The translations under genes were made by a program, and so were the position numbers. Positions 14,631 to 22,999 of a stretch of 25,102 nt of DNA are shown here, in pieces. Every line of letters starts with the position of its first letter. The first letter of the stretch is position 1. Below the pieces are notes generated by a model. It was not told the DNA's origin and made no database searches. It was given only the letters and a program-made list of their open reading frames with translations. Origin of the DNA: DATHVR01 sp035461175 (GTDB taxonomy: Bacteria; Actinomycetota; Acidimicrobiia; Spongiisociales; ZC4RG35); NCBI GenBank assembly GCA_035461175.1, contig DATHVR010000121.1, forward strand, positions 1 to 25,102, written 5' to 3'.

Positions 14631-15902
14631 TCAGACGTGACCGGCGAAATCGGCCGGGTAGGGAGGGAACTGGGCCGCCATTTCCCTCACCCGCGACCCG
14701 ACGCTTTCCAGCGTTGCCGGGTCCTCCCGCCCGGCCAGGGCTCGGGCGATGAGACGCGCCACCTCGTCGGCCTCTTGCTCCCTCATGCCCTGGGTGGTCA
14801 TGGCAGGGGTGCCGATCCGCAGGCCCGAAGCCCGGAACGGGGGGCGGGGATCGTTGGGGATGGTGTTGTAATTGAGCGTGATCCCGAGGTCGTCGAGCAT
14901 CGAGGCCGCTTCCCGTCCGGTCAGATCCTCGTGGACGCTGCGGAGGTCGATGAGGAAGAGGTGGTTGTCGGTGCCTCCGGACACGACCCGTACGCCCTCT
15001 TCCTGCATGGCGGCCGCCATGGCGGCGGCGTTGGCCACGATCTGGTCGGTGTACCGGCCGAACTCGGGGCGGGACGCTTCGAGGAAGCACACCGCCTTGG
15101 CGGCGATCTGACTCTCGATCGGGCCACCCTGGCCGCCGGGGAACACCGCCTTGTCCACCGTCTGGGCGTACTCGGAGGTGGAAAGGATCAGCCCACCCCG
15201 GGGGCCACGCAGCGCCTTGTGGGTGGTGGCGGTGACGATGTCGGCGTGTTCCATCGGATTGGCCATCGTCTTGCCCGCCACCAGGCCGATGAAGTGGGCG
15301 GCATCGACCATGAACACCGCCCCGATCTCGTCGGAGATGGACCGGAAGGCGGCGTAATCGAGGTCACGGGAGTAGGCCGAGTACCCGGCGAGGACGATCT
15401 TGGGCCGGTGCTCCAGGGCGAGTCGGCGCACCTCGTCCATGTTGATCACTTCCGTATCTGGATCCACTCCGTAGGCGACGAAGTCGTAGTAGTTGCCCGA
15501 GAAGTTGACCGGTGATCCGTGGGTGAGGTGCCCGCCCTGGTCGAGACGCATGCCGAGCACGGTGTCGCCGGGTTCCAGCAGCGCCAGATACACACCCATG
15601 TTGGCCTGGGCACCGGAGTGGGGTTGGACGTTGGCGTGGTCGGCCGCAAACAACTCCTTGGCCCGCTCGATGGCGAGCGACTCCATCTCGTCGACGACCT
15701 CACATCCCTCGTAGTATCGCCGGCCGGGATAGCCCTCGGCGTACTTGTTGGTGAAGACCGATCCCGAGGCGGACATCACGGCCGGAGAGGCGAAGTTCTC
15801 GGAGGCGATCAGGTGGATCGACGAGTTCTGTCGCTCGAGATCCCGACGGATCAACTCGGCGATCCGGGGGTCGACTTCTTCGAGCGGGTTCATCGAGATC
15901 AC
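14631..15902 (-). CDS. glyA: Serine hydroxymethyltransferase
   Basis: A 423-residue PLP enzyme converting serine and tetrahydrofolate to glycine and methylene-tetrahydrofolate. Family marks are 'IHLIASENFASPAV', 'NKYAEGYPGRRYYEGCEVVD', 'VQPHSGAQANMGVYLALL', 'FMVDAAHFIGLVA' and the PLP-lysine motif 'VTATTHKALRGPRGG'. Later 'FPGGQGGP' and 'LRIGTPAMTTQGM' are also typical. Length is normal. The GTG at 15902 has AGGAG six bases upstream and is preferred; an ATG three codons on (15893) would be 15 nt from that site. A long upstream open frame exists but reads antisense through another gene and is not coding. No glycine riboswitch was recognised in the 123-nt upstream spacer. Confidence 0.97.
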   Translation of the reverse strand: MISMNPLEEVDPRIAELIRRDLERQNSSIHLIASENFASPAVMSASGSVFTNKYAEGYPGRRYYEGCEVVDEMESLAIERAKELFAADHANVQPHSGAQANMGVYLALLEPGDTVLGMRLDQGGHLTHGSPVNFSGNYYDFVAYGVDPDTEVINMDEVRRLALEHRPKIVLAGYSAYSRDLDYAAFRSISDEIGAVFMVDAAHFIGLVAGKTMANPMEHADIVTATTHKALRGPRGGLILSTSEYAQTVDKAVFPGGQGGPIESQIAAKAVCFLEASRPEFGRYTDQIVANAAAMAAAMQEEGVRVVSGGTDNHLFLIDLRSVHEDLTGREAASMLDDLGITLNYNTIPNDPRPPFRASGLRIGTPAMTTQGMREQEADEVARLIARALAGREDPATLESVGSRVREMAAQFPPYPADFAGHV

Positions 15903-16025
15903 GGATTGCTCCTGTAGACGGACGCTCGGCACAGTACCGCTGTCGCGGCCGGGCGGTGAAAGCCTCGATTCAAGATTCGACGGCCATCGGGCCGATAGGT
16001 GGTCAGCGCTTACGACCCGAGGACG

Positions 16026-16682
16026 ATGACAACACCCAGCGCCCCGGCGCACCCCCTCACCTTCACCGACGCCCGACTCCGCCCGCCCCTCCCCCGCCGG
16101 TCCGGACGCGCCAGGTCGCACGTGGTGCTCGAGCCCCTGACTCCCCTCGCAGACTCCGGGGCCGCTCCGGTGGGTTATCTGGCCCGGCCCCCGAGAGAGT
16201 TCGCCGGCGCCGGAGAGGAGCTCGCCTGGATCCGATGGACCGTCACCGCCCTCGGGGTCCTGGCCCCGGGTGCATTCTTGGCCGCATCGATCAACGGCGA
16301 GACCCTCGTCTCCGCCCAGGCCCAGGAGACACTGGGGGGTTTCGGCCGGCATCTGATGCCGATTCTCGAACCGGCCCGGGTCGGGCGCAGACTGGAGGAG
16401 CTGGGAAAGGCGCGCGTCACGGCCCGAAACCTGGGCATGCCCTGCGCCATCGGCGGACAGCGAGTGCGCTCGGCGGCCGGCTTCGACGCTCTGGTGGTGG
16501 AACCCGCCCGGGCGGCGGCAACGATTGCGATGGGCGGTTGCCCGCTCCTCATCGCCACCCGCCTCGACACCCAGGCCGACCTGGACTGGGCCCGCCGACA
16601 GGGGGCCAACCTGATCGGGGGGCGGGCGATCGCCGAACCACTCCGGGTGGCCCCGGTCGACGTCAGCCGTCTTCAGCGATGA
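16026..16682 (+). CDS. Degenerate EAL-domain protein, predicted catalytically inactive
   Basis: A 218-residue protein whose whole length follows the EAL phosphodiesterase fold but without its active site. 'VLEPLTPLADSGAAPVGYLARPP' matches the 'YQPIVDL.TG.VVGYEALLR' opening, with EAL itself replaced by YLA (51-53). 'FLAASINGETL' matches 'LAVNLS', 'LGMPCAIGG' matches 'GV.LALDDFG' (DD lost), 'FDALVVEP' matches 'D.LKID' (Lys lost), and 'LLIATRLDTQADLDWARRQGANLIGGRAIAEPL' read in two parts matches 'VVAEGVET..QL..L...GCD..QGY....PL' (Glu and Gln lost). It may bind c-di-GMP or a partner instead of cleaving it. The ATG is preceded by GAGGA; a GTG at 15999 would add nine residues. It lies on the opposite strand between glyA and tsaC, overlapping the tsaC 3' end by 20 nt. 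Confidence 0.65.
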   Translation: MTTPSAPAHPLTFTDARLRPPLPRRSGRARSHVVLEPLTPLADSGAAPVGYLARPPREFAGAGEELAWIRWTVTALGVLAPGAFLAASINGETLVSAQAQETLGGFGRHLMPILEPARVGRRLEELGKARVTARNLGMPCAIGGQRVRSAAGFDALVVEPARAAATIAMGGCPLLIATRLDTQADLDWARRQGANLIGGRAIAEPLRVAPVDVSRLQR

Positions 16683-17241
16683 CGATGGGTCCGGCCCGCA
16701 GTAGCCGGACCGACGCTCCGGTGGCGTCCACCACCGTCGAGGCCACCCCTCCCGGACTGTGTCCGGGAACGTAGACGGCAATGCCTGAGCCGAACACGCC
16801 GCGGGCGGCAATATCGTCGAGCGTCTCTCCCTCCCCAGAGCGGTTCGCCGAGGTGACCGCCAGAGGTCCCGTCATCTGGAGGAGCCGGCGGAGCAGGTCG
16901 TGGTCGGGGACGCGCAGCCCCACTGTCCGCAAGACCCGATCGCCGATCCAGTCGGGGATCATCACCCGCGGGCGCACGACCAGTGTCAGTGCTCCCGGCC
17001 AGTGCCGGGCCAACGTCGTGCCCGGGCCCAGATCAGCGATCTCCCCCGCCTGCTCCAGCGACGCCACCAGCAGGCCGATGGGCCGGTGCTCGGGCCGGCC
17101 CTTGAGGTCGTAGAGGTCATCGATGGCTGTTTCGCTCCAGGGATCGACGGCAAGGCCGTATACGGTGTCGGTGGGTACTCCCACCACCTCGCCCCGGGCC
17201 AGGGCGGCAGCCGCTTCCGACAGTGTCTGCTCGTCGTTCAT
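16663..17241 (-). CDS. tsaC: Threonylcarbamoyl-AMP synthase (Sua5/YrdC family)
   Basis: A 192-residue protein of the YrdC/TsaC family, which makes threonylcarbamoyl-AMP from threonine, bicarbonate and ATP for the t6A37 modification of ANN-decoding tRNAs. Motifs are 'VVGVPTDTVYGLAVD' (19-33), the KGR segment with Lys47/Arg49 near 'RPEHRPIGLLV', and SxN (Ser131, Asn133) in 'GPLAVTSANRSGE'. It is the short form without the C-terminal Sua5 domain. Its ATG overlaps the prmC stop (ATGA), indicating translational coupling; prmC-tsaC adjacency is widespread in actinobacteria. Confidence 0.93.
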   Translation of the reverse strand: MNDEQTLSEAAAALARGEVVGVPTDTVYGLAVDPWSETAIDDLYDLKGRPEHRPIGLLVASLEQAGEIADLGPGTTLARHWPGALTLVVRPRVMIPDWIGDRVLRTVGLRVPDHDLLRRLLQMTGPLAVTSANRSGEGETLDDIAARGVFGSGIAVYVPGHSPGGVASTVVDATGASVRLLRAGPIVIAEDG

Positions 17242-17972
17242 GTCCTTTTCACCAGCAGGTACCGGTCCCGCCCCGCCAGATCACGGTGGATCTCCACCGG
17301 GCCGAGCCCGACGAACATGGGGACCAGCAGGGAGGCTTGCTCCTCGCCGATCTCGCAGACGAGTACCGCCCCCCGCCGGAGCCACTCGCCGGCACCCGCC
17401 GCGATGCGAGCCAACACCTCGGTGCCCCGGGGACCGGCGACCAGGGCCGTAGGCGGCTCCCGGCGCACGTCGGCAGGCAGGCTCTCCCATTCCGACTCGG
17501 CCACGTAGGGCGGGTTGGACACCATCAGGTCGACCCGCCCGGCCAGGCTTTCGGGCAGCGCCGCGAAGAGATCGCCTCGATGGAATCGGATCTCGACCCC
17601 GAGTGAGCCGGCATTCGATTCCGCCAGTTCCAGTGCATCCTTGGAGAGGTCGGTGGCGTGCACCGCCGCCCCGGAGAACCGGCGGGCGAGGGCGATGGCC
17701 AGCACCCCCGAACCGGTTCCGAGATCGACGATGACCTCGGGATCGCCCATCATCCCGGCCGCCAGTTCGAACAAGCCCTCGGTCTCGGGGCGGGGCACCA
17801 GCACCCTGGCGTCTACCACCACCTCGAAGTCGGTGAAGGGGGCCGAGCCCTCGAGGTACTGGAGCGGCTCACCGGCCAGGCGGCGGGCGGCAAGTTCCTC
17901 CAGATCGGCACGCCCCAGGTGGCGCAGTCGCCGCTGCTCATGGGGCGGGAGTCGGGAAAAGGCGCTGGTCAC
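17238..17972 (-). CDS. prmC: Peptide chain release factor glutamine methyltransferase, short N-terminus
   Basis: A 244-residue SAM-dependent methylase that modifies the GGQ glutamine of release factors. 'GEPLQYLEG' and 'VLVPRPETE' (58-65) lead into the SAM motif DLGTGSG (83-89) and the catalytic NPPY (153-156). The usual N-terminal helical domain of about 85 residues is cut to about 58 here: from the GTG at 17972 only 'VTSAFSRLPPHEQRRL' and one helix precede the core. Upstream of this GTG the frame runs antisense into the response-regulator gene and is not family-like. No clear Shine-Dalgarno is seen. The gene sits 27 nt from the divergent response regulator, so its promoter must be very compact or lie inside that gene. 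Confidence 0.88.
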   Translation of the reverse strand: MTSAFSRLPPHEQRRLRHLGRADLEELAARRLAGEPLQYLEGSAPFTDFEVVVDARVLVPRPETEGLFELAAGMMGDPEVIVDLGTGSGVLAIALARRFSGAAVHATDLSKDALELAESNAGSLGVEIRFHRGDLFAALPESLAGRVDLMVSNPPYVAESEWESLPADVRREPPTALVAGPRGTEVLARIAAGAGEWLRRGAVLVCEIGEEQASLLVPMFVGLGPVEIHRDLAGRDRYLLVKRT

Positions 17973-17999
17973 ATGGAAATGGTGCCAGACTCTGCGCCG

Positions 18000-18359
18000 A
18001 TGGCACGCATCCTCATCGCCGACGACTCGCCCACCGTCCGCCTGCTCCTCCGCCGCCACCTGGAGGCGGACGGTCACGAGGTGATCGAGGCGGGCGACGG
18101 CACCACCGCCTACGAGACCGGCAAGTCGACCCCGATCGACCTCGCCATCCTCGATCAGCTGATGCCGGGAATGCTCGGCCTCGACGTCCTCCATCGCTGG
18201 CGTGCCGAAGCGGCCGTTTTCCCGGTGCTGCTGCTCTCGGCCGTAGACGACGACTCCACCGTGGTGCGATCGCTCGAACTGGGTGCCTTCGACTACGTGC
18301 GCAAGCCTTTCAGCGTCCCCGAACTGAAGGCCCGGGTGGCTTCCCGGCTGCCGGCCTGA
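18000..18359 (+). CDS. Single-domain response regulator (CheY-like receiver)
   Basis: A 119-residue receiver domain with no output domain. The acidic pair is Asp8/Asp9 in 'ILIADDS', the phospho-acceptor is Asp52 in 'LAILDQLMPGM', followed by Ser80 and the conserved Lys102 in 'YVRKPF'. It should act by protein-protein contact, like CheY or Spo0F. No histidine kinase is in the window. The start at 18000 gives the canonical 'MARILIADD'; in-frame ATGs at 17973 and 17979 would add nine or seven residues. It heads a plus-strand set with the HEAT protein and the glycosyltransferase, 46 nt upstream of the former. Confidence 0.88.
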   Translation: MARILIADDSPTVRLLLRRHLEADGHEVIEAGDGTTAYETGKSTPIDLAILDQLMPGMLGLDVLHRWRAEAAVFPVLLLSAVDDDSTVVRSLELGAFDYVRKPFSVPELKARVASRLPA

Positions 18360-18405
18360 ACCAGGGACGGCTCAACCCGCCCGGGGAGTTTCCGATAACA
18401 CCCGG

Positions 18406-19536
18406 GTGAACCCGCTTTTCGATATGGCGCTCGGCTGGAGCGCGGCCACAACCGTGCTGTTGGCGGTGACACTGGCGGTGGTCAAGCTCCTGCATCGGGA
18501 GGCGCAGCGCTGGCGGGGGGTGCGAACCGCCCACTACGTGGCCGCCGTGGGCGAGCTGGTCAGCCGGCGGATGCTCCCGGCGAAGCCGCCCCGGGCATGG
18601 GGCGAGGACCCCCTCTTCCACCAGGCTCTGGCCGATTACCGCCATCTGGTCACCGGCGCGGACCGCGATCACATCGGCCGTCTCGCCCACGAACTCGGCG
18701 TCTTCGAGGTTCTGCTGCGCCGGATCGGACGCCACCGACGCCTCGGGGTCAGGCTCCGCGCCCTCGGCACCCTGGTCGACCTGGCCGAGGAGCGGCATCG
18801 CAACGTGCTGCGTGACCTGGCCCGGGACCGCAACAGTCACGTCCGCGTCAACGCCATCCGGGGTTTGGCGCGGCTCGAGGATCTGGAGTCGATTCCCTGG
18901 ATCCTGGATCACGCCAGCGGCTCACAGCCGTGGGAGGCCGCCCGCAGCGCCGACGCCCTGGTGGAGATGGGTCGCGCCGCCCTGCCGGGCGTCTGCGGCT
19001 GGATCGAAGAACAGATGCCCTCTCCCGCCGCCTCGATCGAGGTGGTGGCACTGGCAGGGAGGGTTCTCGGTCTGATCGGGGATCCCAAGGCCGAGCCGAC
19101 GCTGCTCGCCATGCTGGCCGGCAACCGGCCCAACTGGCGGGTGGCGGCCGCCTCCGCCCTGGAGAGGGCGGGCACCTCGGACTCTATCCCGGCACTGGTC
19201 CACGCCCTGGAGGACCGGGCGGCGCCGGTCCGCGCCCGGGTGGCGGTGGCCCTGGGAGCGATGGCCGAACCGGCTGTGGCCCGGCCTGTTTCCACCCTCC
19301 TCTACGACCAGTCGTGGTGGGTACGCCAAAACGCTGCCACCGCCCTGGGTCAGATTCCGGGAGGCACCGATTACCTGCTCGCCGCCCTGCACGGACCCGA
19401 CCCCTATGCCGCCGACGCGGCTCTCAACCAGCTCACCATCTCCGGCGTCCTCGCCGGGGCCGTCGATCGGGTCCTGGACGGCACCGCCTCCGAGCAGGAT
19501 GGCCGGATCGCCGCCCTGGCCAACGTCCCGGCATGA
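18406..19536 (+). CDS. Membrane-anchored HEAT-repeat protein
   Basis: A 376-residue protein. One N-terminal transmembrane helix (residues about 8-28) is followed by a basic stop-transfer segment, placing the rest in the cytoplasm. From about residue 90 to the end it is made of helical HEAT-type repeats: 'LGVRLRALGTLVDL', 'SHVRVNAIRGLARLED', 'WRVAAASALERAGTSDSIPALVHAL', 'APVRARVAVALGAM' and 'WWVRQNAATALGQI' are successive second-helix segments. HEAT arrays are binding scaffolds. The stop overlaps the glycosyltransferase start (ATGA), strongly suggesting that the two proteins form a complex. GTG at 18406 lies inside a 10-bp palindrome, CACCCGGGTG, and lacks a good Shine-Dalgarno. Confidence 0.85.
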   Translation: MNPLFDMALGWSAATTVLLAVTLAVVKLLHREAQRWRGVRTAHYVAAVGELVSRRMLPAKPPRAWGEDPLFHQALADYRHLVTGADRDHIGRLAHELGVFEVLLRRIGRHRRLGVRLRALGTLVDLAEERHRNVLRDLARDRNSHVRVNAIRGLARLEDLESIPWILDHASGSQPWEAARSADALVEMGRAALPGVCGWIEEQMPSPAASIEVVALAGRVLGLIGDPKAEPTLLAMLAGNRPNWRVAAASALERAGTSDSIPALVHALEDRAAPVRARVAVALGAMAEPAVARPVSTLLYDQSWWVRQNAATALGQIPGGTDYLLAALHGPDPYAADAALNQLTISGVLAGAVDRVLDGTASEQDGRIAALANVPA

Positions 19537-20942
19537 ATACGTTCCTGACCGTCATCTCGGTCCTGGTACTGGTCTATTTCGTAGCGATCCAGCTCGTTCT
19601 CCTGGCACAGGCGATCGTGTCCGGGTTCAGCCTCTACCGCGACCGCCTCAAAGAGCGCTTCGGGCGCAGCGCGGACATGCTCGCTTCGGATCTCGCCCCA
19701 CCCGTCTCGATCGTCGTCGCCGCCTACAACGAGGCGGCGGGCATCGTGGAGGCGATCCGCTCCATGGCCATGGTTTCCTACCCGCGCTTCGAGATCGTGG
19801 TCACCAACGACGGCAGCACCGACGACACCCTCGAGCGGCTGATTGAGGCGTTCGAGATGATCCCAGTCCCCTTCCCGGTGCGGGCCAACATCCCCACCGC
19901 CCCCGTCCGCCGGGTGTACAAGTCGACCCTTCCCATTCCCCTTACCGTGGTCGACAAGGAGAACAGGGGACGGGCGGACGCCCTGAATGCCTCGATCAAC
20001 GCCTCCCGCTATCCCTATGTGATGGCCACCGACGCCGACGTCCTCATCGACGGCGACGCCCTCATCCACGCCATGCGACTCATCGCCGAGGACCGGGAGC
20101 GGGTGGTGGCGGTGGGCGGCAACGTACGTCCCCTCAACGGCTGTCGGATTCGTCACGGCCACGTCGTGGAGGCGGCCCTGCCGGAGAGCCTGTTCGAGCG
20201 CTATCAGCTTCTCGAGTACCTGCGGTCGTTCGTGGCCAGCCGTCCGGCCTGGTCTACCCTCAACTGTCTGCCCCTCCTCTCGGGGGCCTTCGGCATTTTC
20301 CGCCGGGACGTGGTCGCCGAGGTAGGTGGGTTCGCAAGCGGACATTTGGGCGAGGACCTCGACCTGACGATGCGCATCCATCGCCATATGCGCCGCCTGG
20401 GCCGTCCCTACCGCATGCTCTATGCGCCCCGGGCGGTGGTCTGGACCGAGGTGCCGCCCACCCGCCAGATCCTTCGTCGCCAGCGGATCCGCTGGCACCG
20501 GGGCTTGATGACGGCGGTGAAGGATTTCCGGTCTTCGTTCTTCAACCCCCGCCACGGCACGGTGGGGATGGTCTCGTGGCCGGTGATGGTGCTGTTCGAG
20601 TTCCTCGCCCCGGTGGTCGAGTTCCTCGGATGGGTGGCGATCCCTCTCGCCGTCATCTTCGGAGCCGTCTCGATTTCCAACGTGCTGCTGCTGTTCGTGC
20701 TCGCCCTCCTGCTCGGCGCCATCACCTCGCTGGCCGCCCTGCTCCTCGACGAGCGCTACGGGCACTTCAACGACCCCAAGGAGACCCTGAGCCTGCTCAC
20801 ATTGGTCTTCGTGGAGAACCTGGGATTGCGCCAGGTCACGGTGTGGTGGCGCATCCGGGCGATGCTGGGCGGGGCCGAAACCCGGTTGTGGGGAGACATG
20901 GAGCGGCGGGGGGCGACGGCACTCGCCCGCAAGGCGAGCTGA
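19533..20942 (+). CDS. Processive-type family 2 glycosyltransferase (membrane polysaccharide synthase)
   Basis: A 469-residue membrane GT2 enzyme. An N-terminal transmembrane helix (about 4-30) precedes the GT-A domain 'VSIVVAAYNEA' (58-68), 'NDGSTDDT' (92-99), the DxD-type metal motif DAD (167-169), the base motif in 'GEDLDL' (Glu274/Asp275) and QxxRW (317-321), the mark of processive synthases such as cellulose, hyaluronan and poly-GlcNAc synthases. Two or three transmembrane helices follow (about 347-405). There is no PilZ domain, so c-di-GMP control, if any, would need a partner. The sugar substrate cannot be told. It overlaps the HEAT gene and converges on prfA with a 3-nt gap. Confidence 0.9.
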   Translation: MNTFLTVISVLVLVYFVAIQLVLLAQAIVSGFSLYRDRLKERFGRSADMLASDLAPPVSIVVAAYNEAAGIVEAIRSMAMVSYPRFEIVVTNDGSTDDTLERLIEAFEMIPVPFPVRANIPTAPVRRVYKSTLPIPLTVVDKENRGRADALNASINASRYPYVMATDADVLIDGDALIHAMRLIAEDRERVVAVGGNVRPLNGCRIRHGHVVEAALPESLFERYQLLEYLRSFVASRPAWSTLNCLPLLSGAFGIFRRDVVAEVGGFASGHLGEDLDLTMRIHRHMRRLGRPYRMLYAPRAVVWTEVPPTRQILRRQRIRWHRGLMTAVKDFRSSFFNPRHGTVGMVSWPVMVLFEFLAPVVEFLGWVAIPLAVIFGAVSISNVLLLFVLALLLGAITSLAALLLDERYGHFNDPKETLSLLTLVFVENLGLRQVTVWWRIRAMLGGAETRLWGDMERRGATALARKAS

Positions 20943-20945
20943 GCT

Positions 20946-22016
20946 TCAGCCCTCGGCCAGCCGTTCCGCCTCCTCCTCAGCGGCGAGAGCATCGACGAAC
21001 TCGTCGAGGTCGCCGTCCAGCACGGCGTCGAGCCGCTTGAGAGTGAGCCCGATCCGATGGTCCGTGACCCGGCTCTCCTTGTAGTTGTAAGTCCGGATCT
21101 TCTCCGACCGTTCCCCCGTCCCCACCTGCGAGCGGCGGGCGCCCGCCACCTCGGCATCGTGCTCAGCCTGGCGAATGGCGAGCAATCGGGCCCGCAGAAT
21201 CCGAAACGCCTTCTCCTTGTTCTGCAACTGGCTCTTCTCGTCCTGCACCGAGACCACCAGGCCGCTGGGAAGGTGGGTGAGGCGCACCGCCGAGTCGGTG
21301 GTGTTGACGGACTGCCCGCCCGGTCCCTGAGAACGGAACACGTCGACCTTGACGTCGGCCGGATCCACCTCGACCTCGACCTCGTCAGCCTCGGGGAGGA
21401 CGGCGACGGTGGCGGTGGAGGTGTGGACCCGGCCCTGCGACTCGGTTCTGGGGACCCGCTGCACCCGGTGCACCCCGGCCTCGTACTTGAGACGGGAGAA
21501 GGCGCCCTTGCCCTTGACGGCCACCGAAACCCGTGAATATCCCCCCGCCTCCGAATGGGAGGCCTCCATCGGCTCGATCCGATAACCGTGGATCTCGGCG
21601 TAACGCTCGTACATGCGCAGCAGATCGCCGGCCCAGATGGCTGCCTCGTCTCCTCCCGCTGCCGCCCGGATCTCGAGGATGACGTCCTTGTGATCGTTGG
21701 GATCCCGCGGCACCAGGGCCCGGCGCAGGTCTCCCTCGAGGCGGCGTGTCTCTTCCTCCCGATCGGAGGCGAGTCGGCGCAGCTCTCCCGCCATCTCCGG
21801 GTCGGCCTCGGCCAGCTCCAGCGCTTCGATGCGATCGGTGTTCGCCTGCCTCCACCTATGCAGCAGTCTGACGATCGTCTCCAGCTCCGAATGACGCTTC
21901 CCCAGCTCGGCCAGTCGGCCCGGTTCGGCCAAGACGGTGGGATCCGCCAACTGTGCTTCGACCTCTCGATGGGCCTCCTCGACCTCGGCCAGACGGTCGG
22001 CCAGGTGACGGTCCAT
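20946..22016 (-). CDS. prfA: Peptide chain release factor 1
   Basis: A 356-residue class I release factor. The codon-recognition motif PxT is Pro189-Arg190-Thr191 in 'HRVQRVPRTESQGRVHTS', diagnostic for RF1 (UAA/UAG) against RF2's SPF. The peptidyl-hydrolysis motif GGQ is at 233-235 in 'GPGGQSVNTTDSAVRLTH'. The N-terminal coiled coil (1-110) is normal. The GGQ glutamine is the substrate of PrmC, encoded about 3 kb upstream in window coordinates beyond the plus-strand cassette. Its ATG overlaps the DUF1385 stop by one base (TGATG). Confidence 0.97.
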   Translation of the reverse strand: MDRHLADRLAEVEEAHREVEAQLADPTVLAEPGRLAELGKRHSELETIVRLLHRWRQANTDRIEALELAEADPEMAGELRRLASDREEETRRLEGDLRRALVPRDPNDHKDVILEIRAAAGGDEAAIWAGDLLRMYERYAEIHGYRIEPMEASHSEAGGYSRVSVAVKGKGAFSRLKYEAGVHRVQRVPRTESQGRVHTSTATVAVLPEADEVEVEVDPADVKVDVFRSQGPGGQSVNTTDSAVRLTHLPSGLVVSVQDEKSQLQNKEKAFRILRARLLAIRQAEHDAEVAGARRSQVGTGERSEKIRTYNYKESRVTDHRIGLTLKRLDAVLDGDLDEFVDALAAEEEAERLAEG

Positions 22017-22999
22017 CAGGTGGCGAGCGAACCCCGCCGGGCGGCGAGGGCCGACTCGGGCACCGAGCCGCGGGAGACGACCTCGGCCACCTGGTCATCT
22101 TCGAGCGCGGTGACCATGGAGGCGATGGCGACTTCGATCTGGTCGGGCGCCGGCACCCCGGTGGTGAGTTTCTGCAGCCACAGCCCGGGAGCGGCCAGGA
22201 CCCGGGACAGCCACGGGTAACGGCCGAGGCCCGAGAATCGCAGGAGTTCATAGGCGAAACCGGCGATGAGCGGGATGCCGGCCAGACGGCTTACGACCAG
22301 AAAGAGGATCCCTTCCTGGTGGATGAGGGAGAAGAACACGATCGACGCCAGCACCACGATGAGGAGGAAGCTGGTACCGCACCGGGGATGCTCGGGCCGG
22401 TAGCGGGCCACGGATTCCAGGGTGAGCGGTTCGCCGGCTTCGTAGGCGTGAATGGTCATGTGCTCGGCGCCGTGGAACTCGAACACCCGGGCGATCTCCT
22501 TTGACCGACCGATGGCCCAGATGTAGCCGACGAAGAGGGCCAGCCGCACTACACCCTCGATCACGTTGAACAGCAGGGCCGAATCACCCGAGGTGAAACG
22601 AGCCACAAAGGCCGGGATGAGGATGAAGATGGCCATGAAGAAGGTGAGAGCGATCGCCATGGAACCGGCGATCTGTCGGCTGGTGAGAGGCTCTTCCTCC
22701 TCTTCGTCCACCGCTTTCTGAGCCGACCAGGACAGGGCCCGAAAGCCCAGCGTCAGCGACTCCCCCAGCACCATGATGCCGCGCACGAAGGGAATCCGGG
22801 CGGCCAGCGAGCGGGTCGAGAGACGAGGCAGTTCGTTGCGGATCGACTCGATGACACCGTCCGGCCTGCGCACGGCCACCGACCAGGCCGCCGGAGCGCG
22901 CATCATCACACCCTCGATAACGGCTTGCCCGCCCACGGTCGAAGCCGGGTCTATCCCCTGCTTCGAAGCGGCTGCTCCTCCCGGGTCAGGGGAGGTCAT
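22016..22999 (-). CDS. DUF1385 membrane protein (YqhQ family)
   Basis: A 327-residue integral membrane protein. Conserved family segments are 'GGQAVIEGVMMR' (23-34), 'PFVRGI' (70-75), 'FEFHGAEHM' (173-181), 'HPRCGTSF' (204-211) and the C-terminal 'QKLTT..P..DQIEVA'. Four or more transmembrane helices lie between residues 112 and 250. The His, Glu and Cys residues in the conserved motifs suggest metal binding or catalysis, but the family function is unknown to me. The start is the ATG overlapping the rpmE stop (ATGA); an open frame continues upstream but runs antisense-like through rpmE. The rpmE-DUF1385-prfA arrangement recurs in actinobacteria and Firmicutes. Confidence 0.9.
   Translation of the reverse strand: MTSPDPGGAAASKQGIDPASTVGGQAVIEGVMMRAPAAWSVAVRRPDGVIESIRNELPRLSTRSLAARIPFVRGIMVLGESLTLGFRALSWSAQKAVDEEEEEPLTSRQIAGSMAIALTFFMAIFILIPAFVARFTSGDSALLFNVIEGVVRLALFVGYIWAIGRSKEIARVFEFHGAEHMTIHAYEAGEPLTLESVARYRPEHPRCGTSFLLIVVLASIVFFSLIHQEGILFLVVSRLAGIPLIAGFAYELLRFSGLGRYPWLSRVLAAPGLWLQKLTTGVPAPDQIEVAIASMVTALEDDQVAEVVSRGSVPESALAARRGSLAT

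Noticed and set aside
15903..16025. Glycine riboswitch or clear promoter upstream of glyA
   Set aside because: The spacer is too short for a tandem aptamer and shows no matching core; -10-like TACTGT has no acceptable -35.
15903..16811. About 300-residue N-terminal extension of the glyA frame
   Set aside because: It runs antisense through the EAL-like gene and into tsaC. SHMT homology begins only at MNPLEEV, with a good ribosome binding site just before it.
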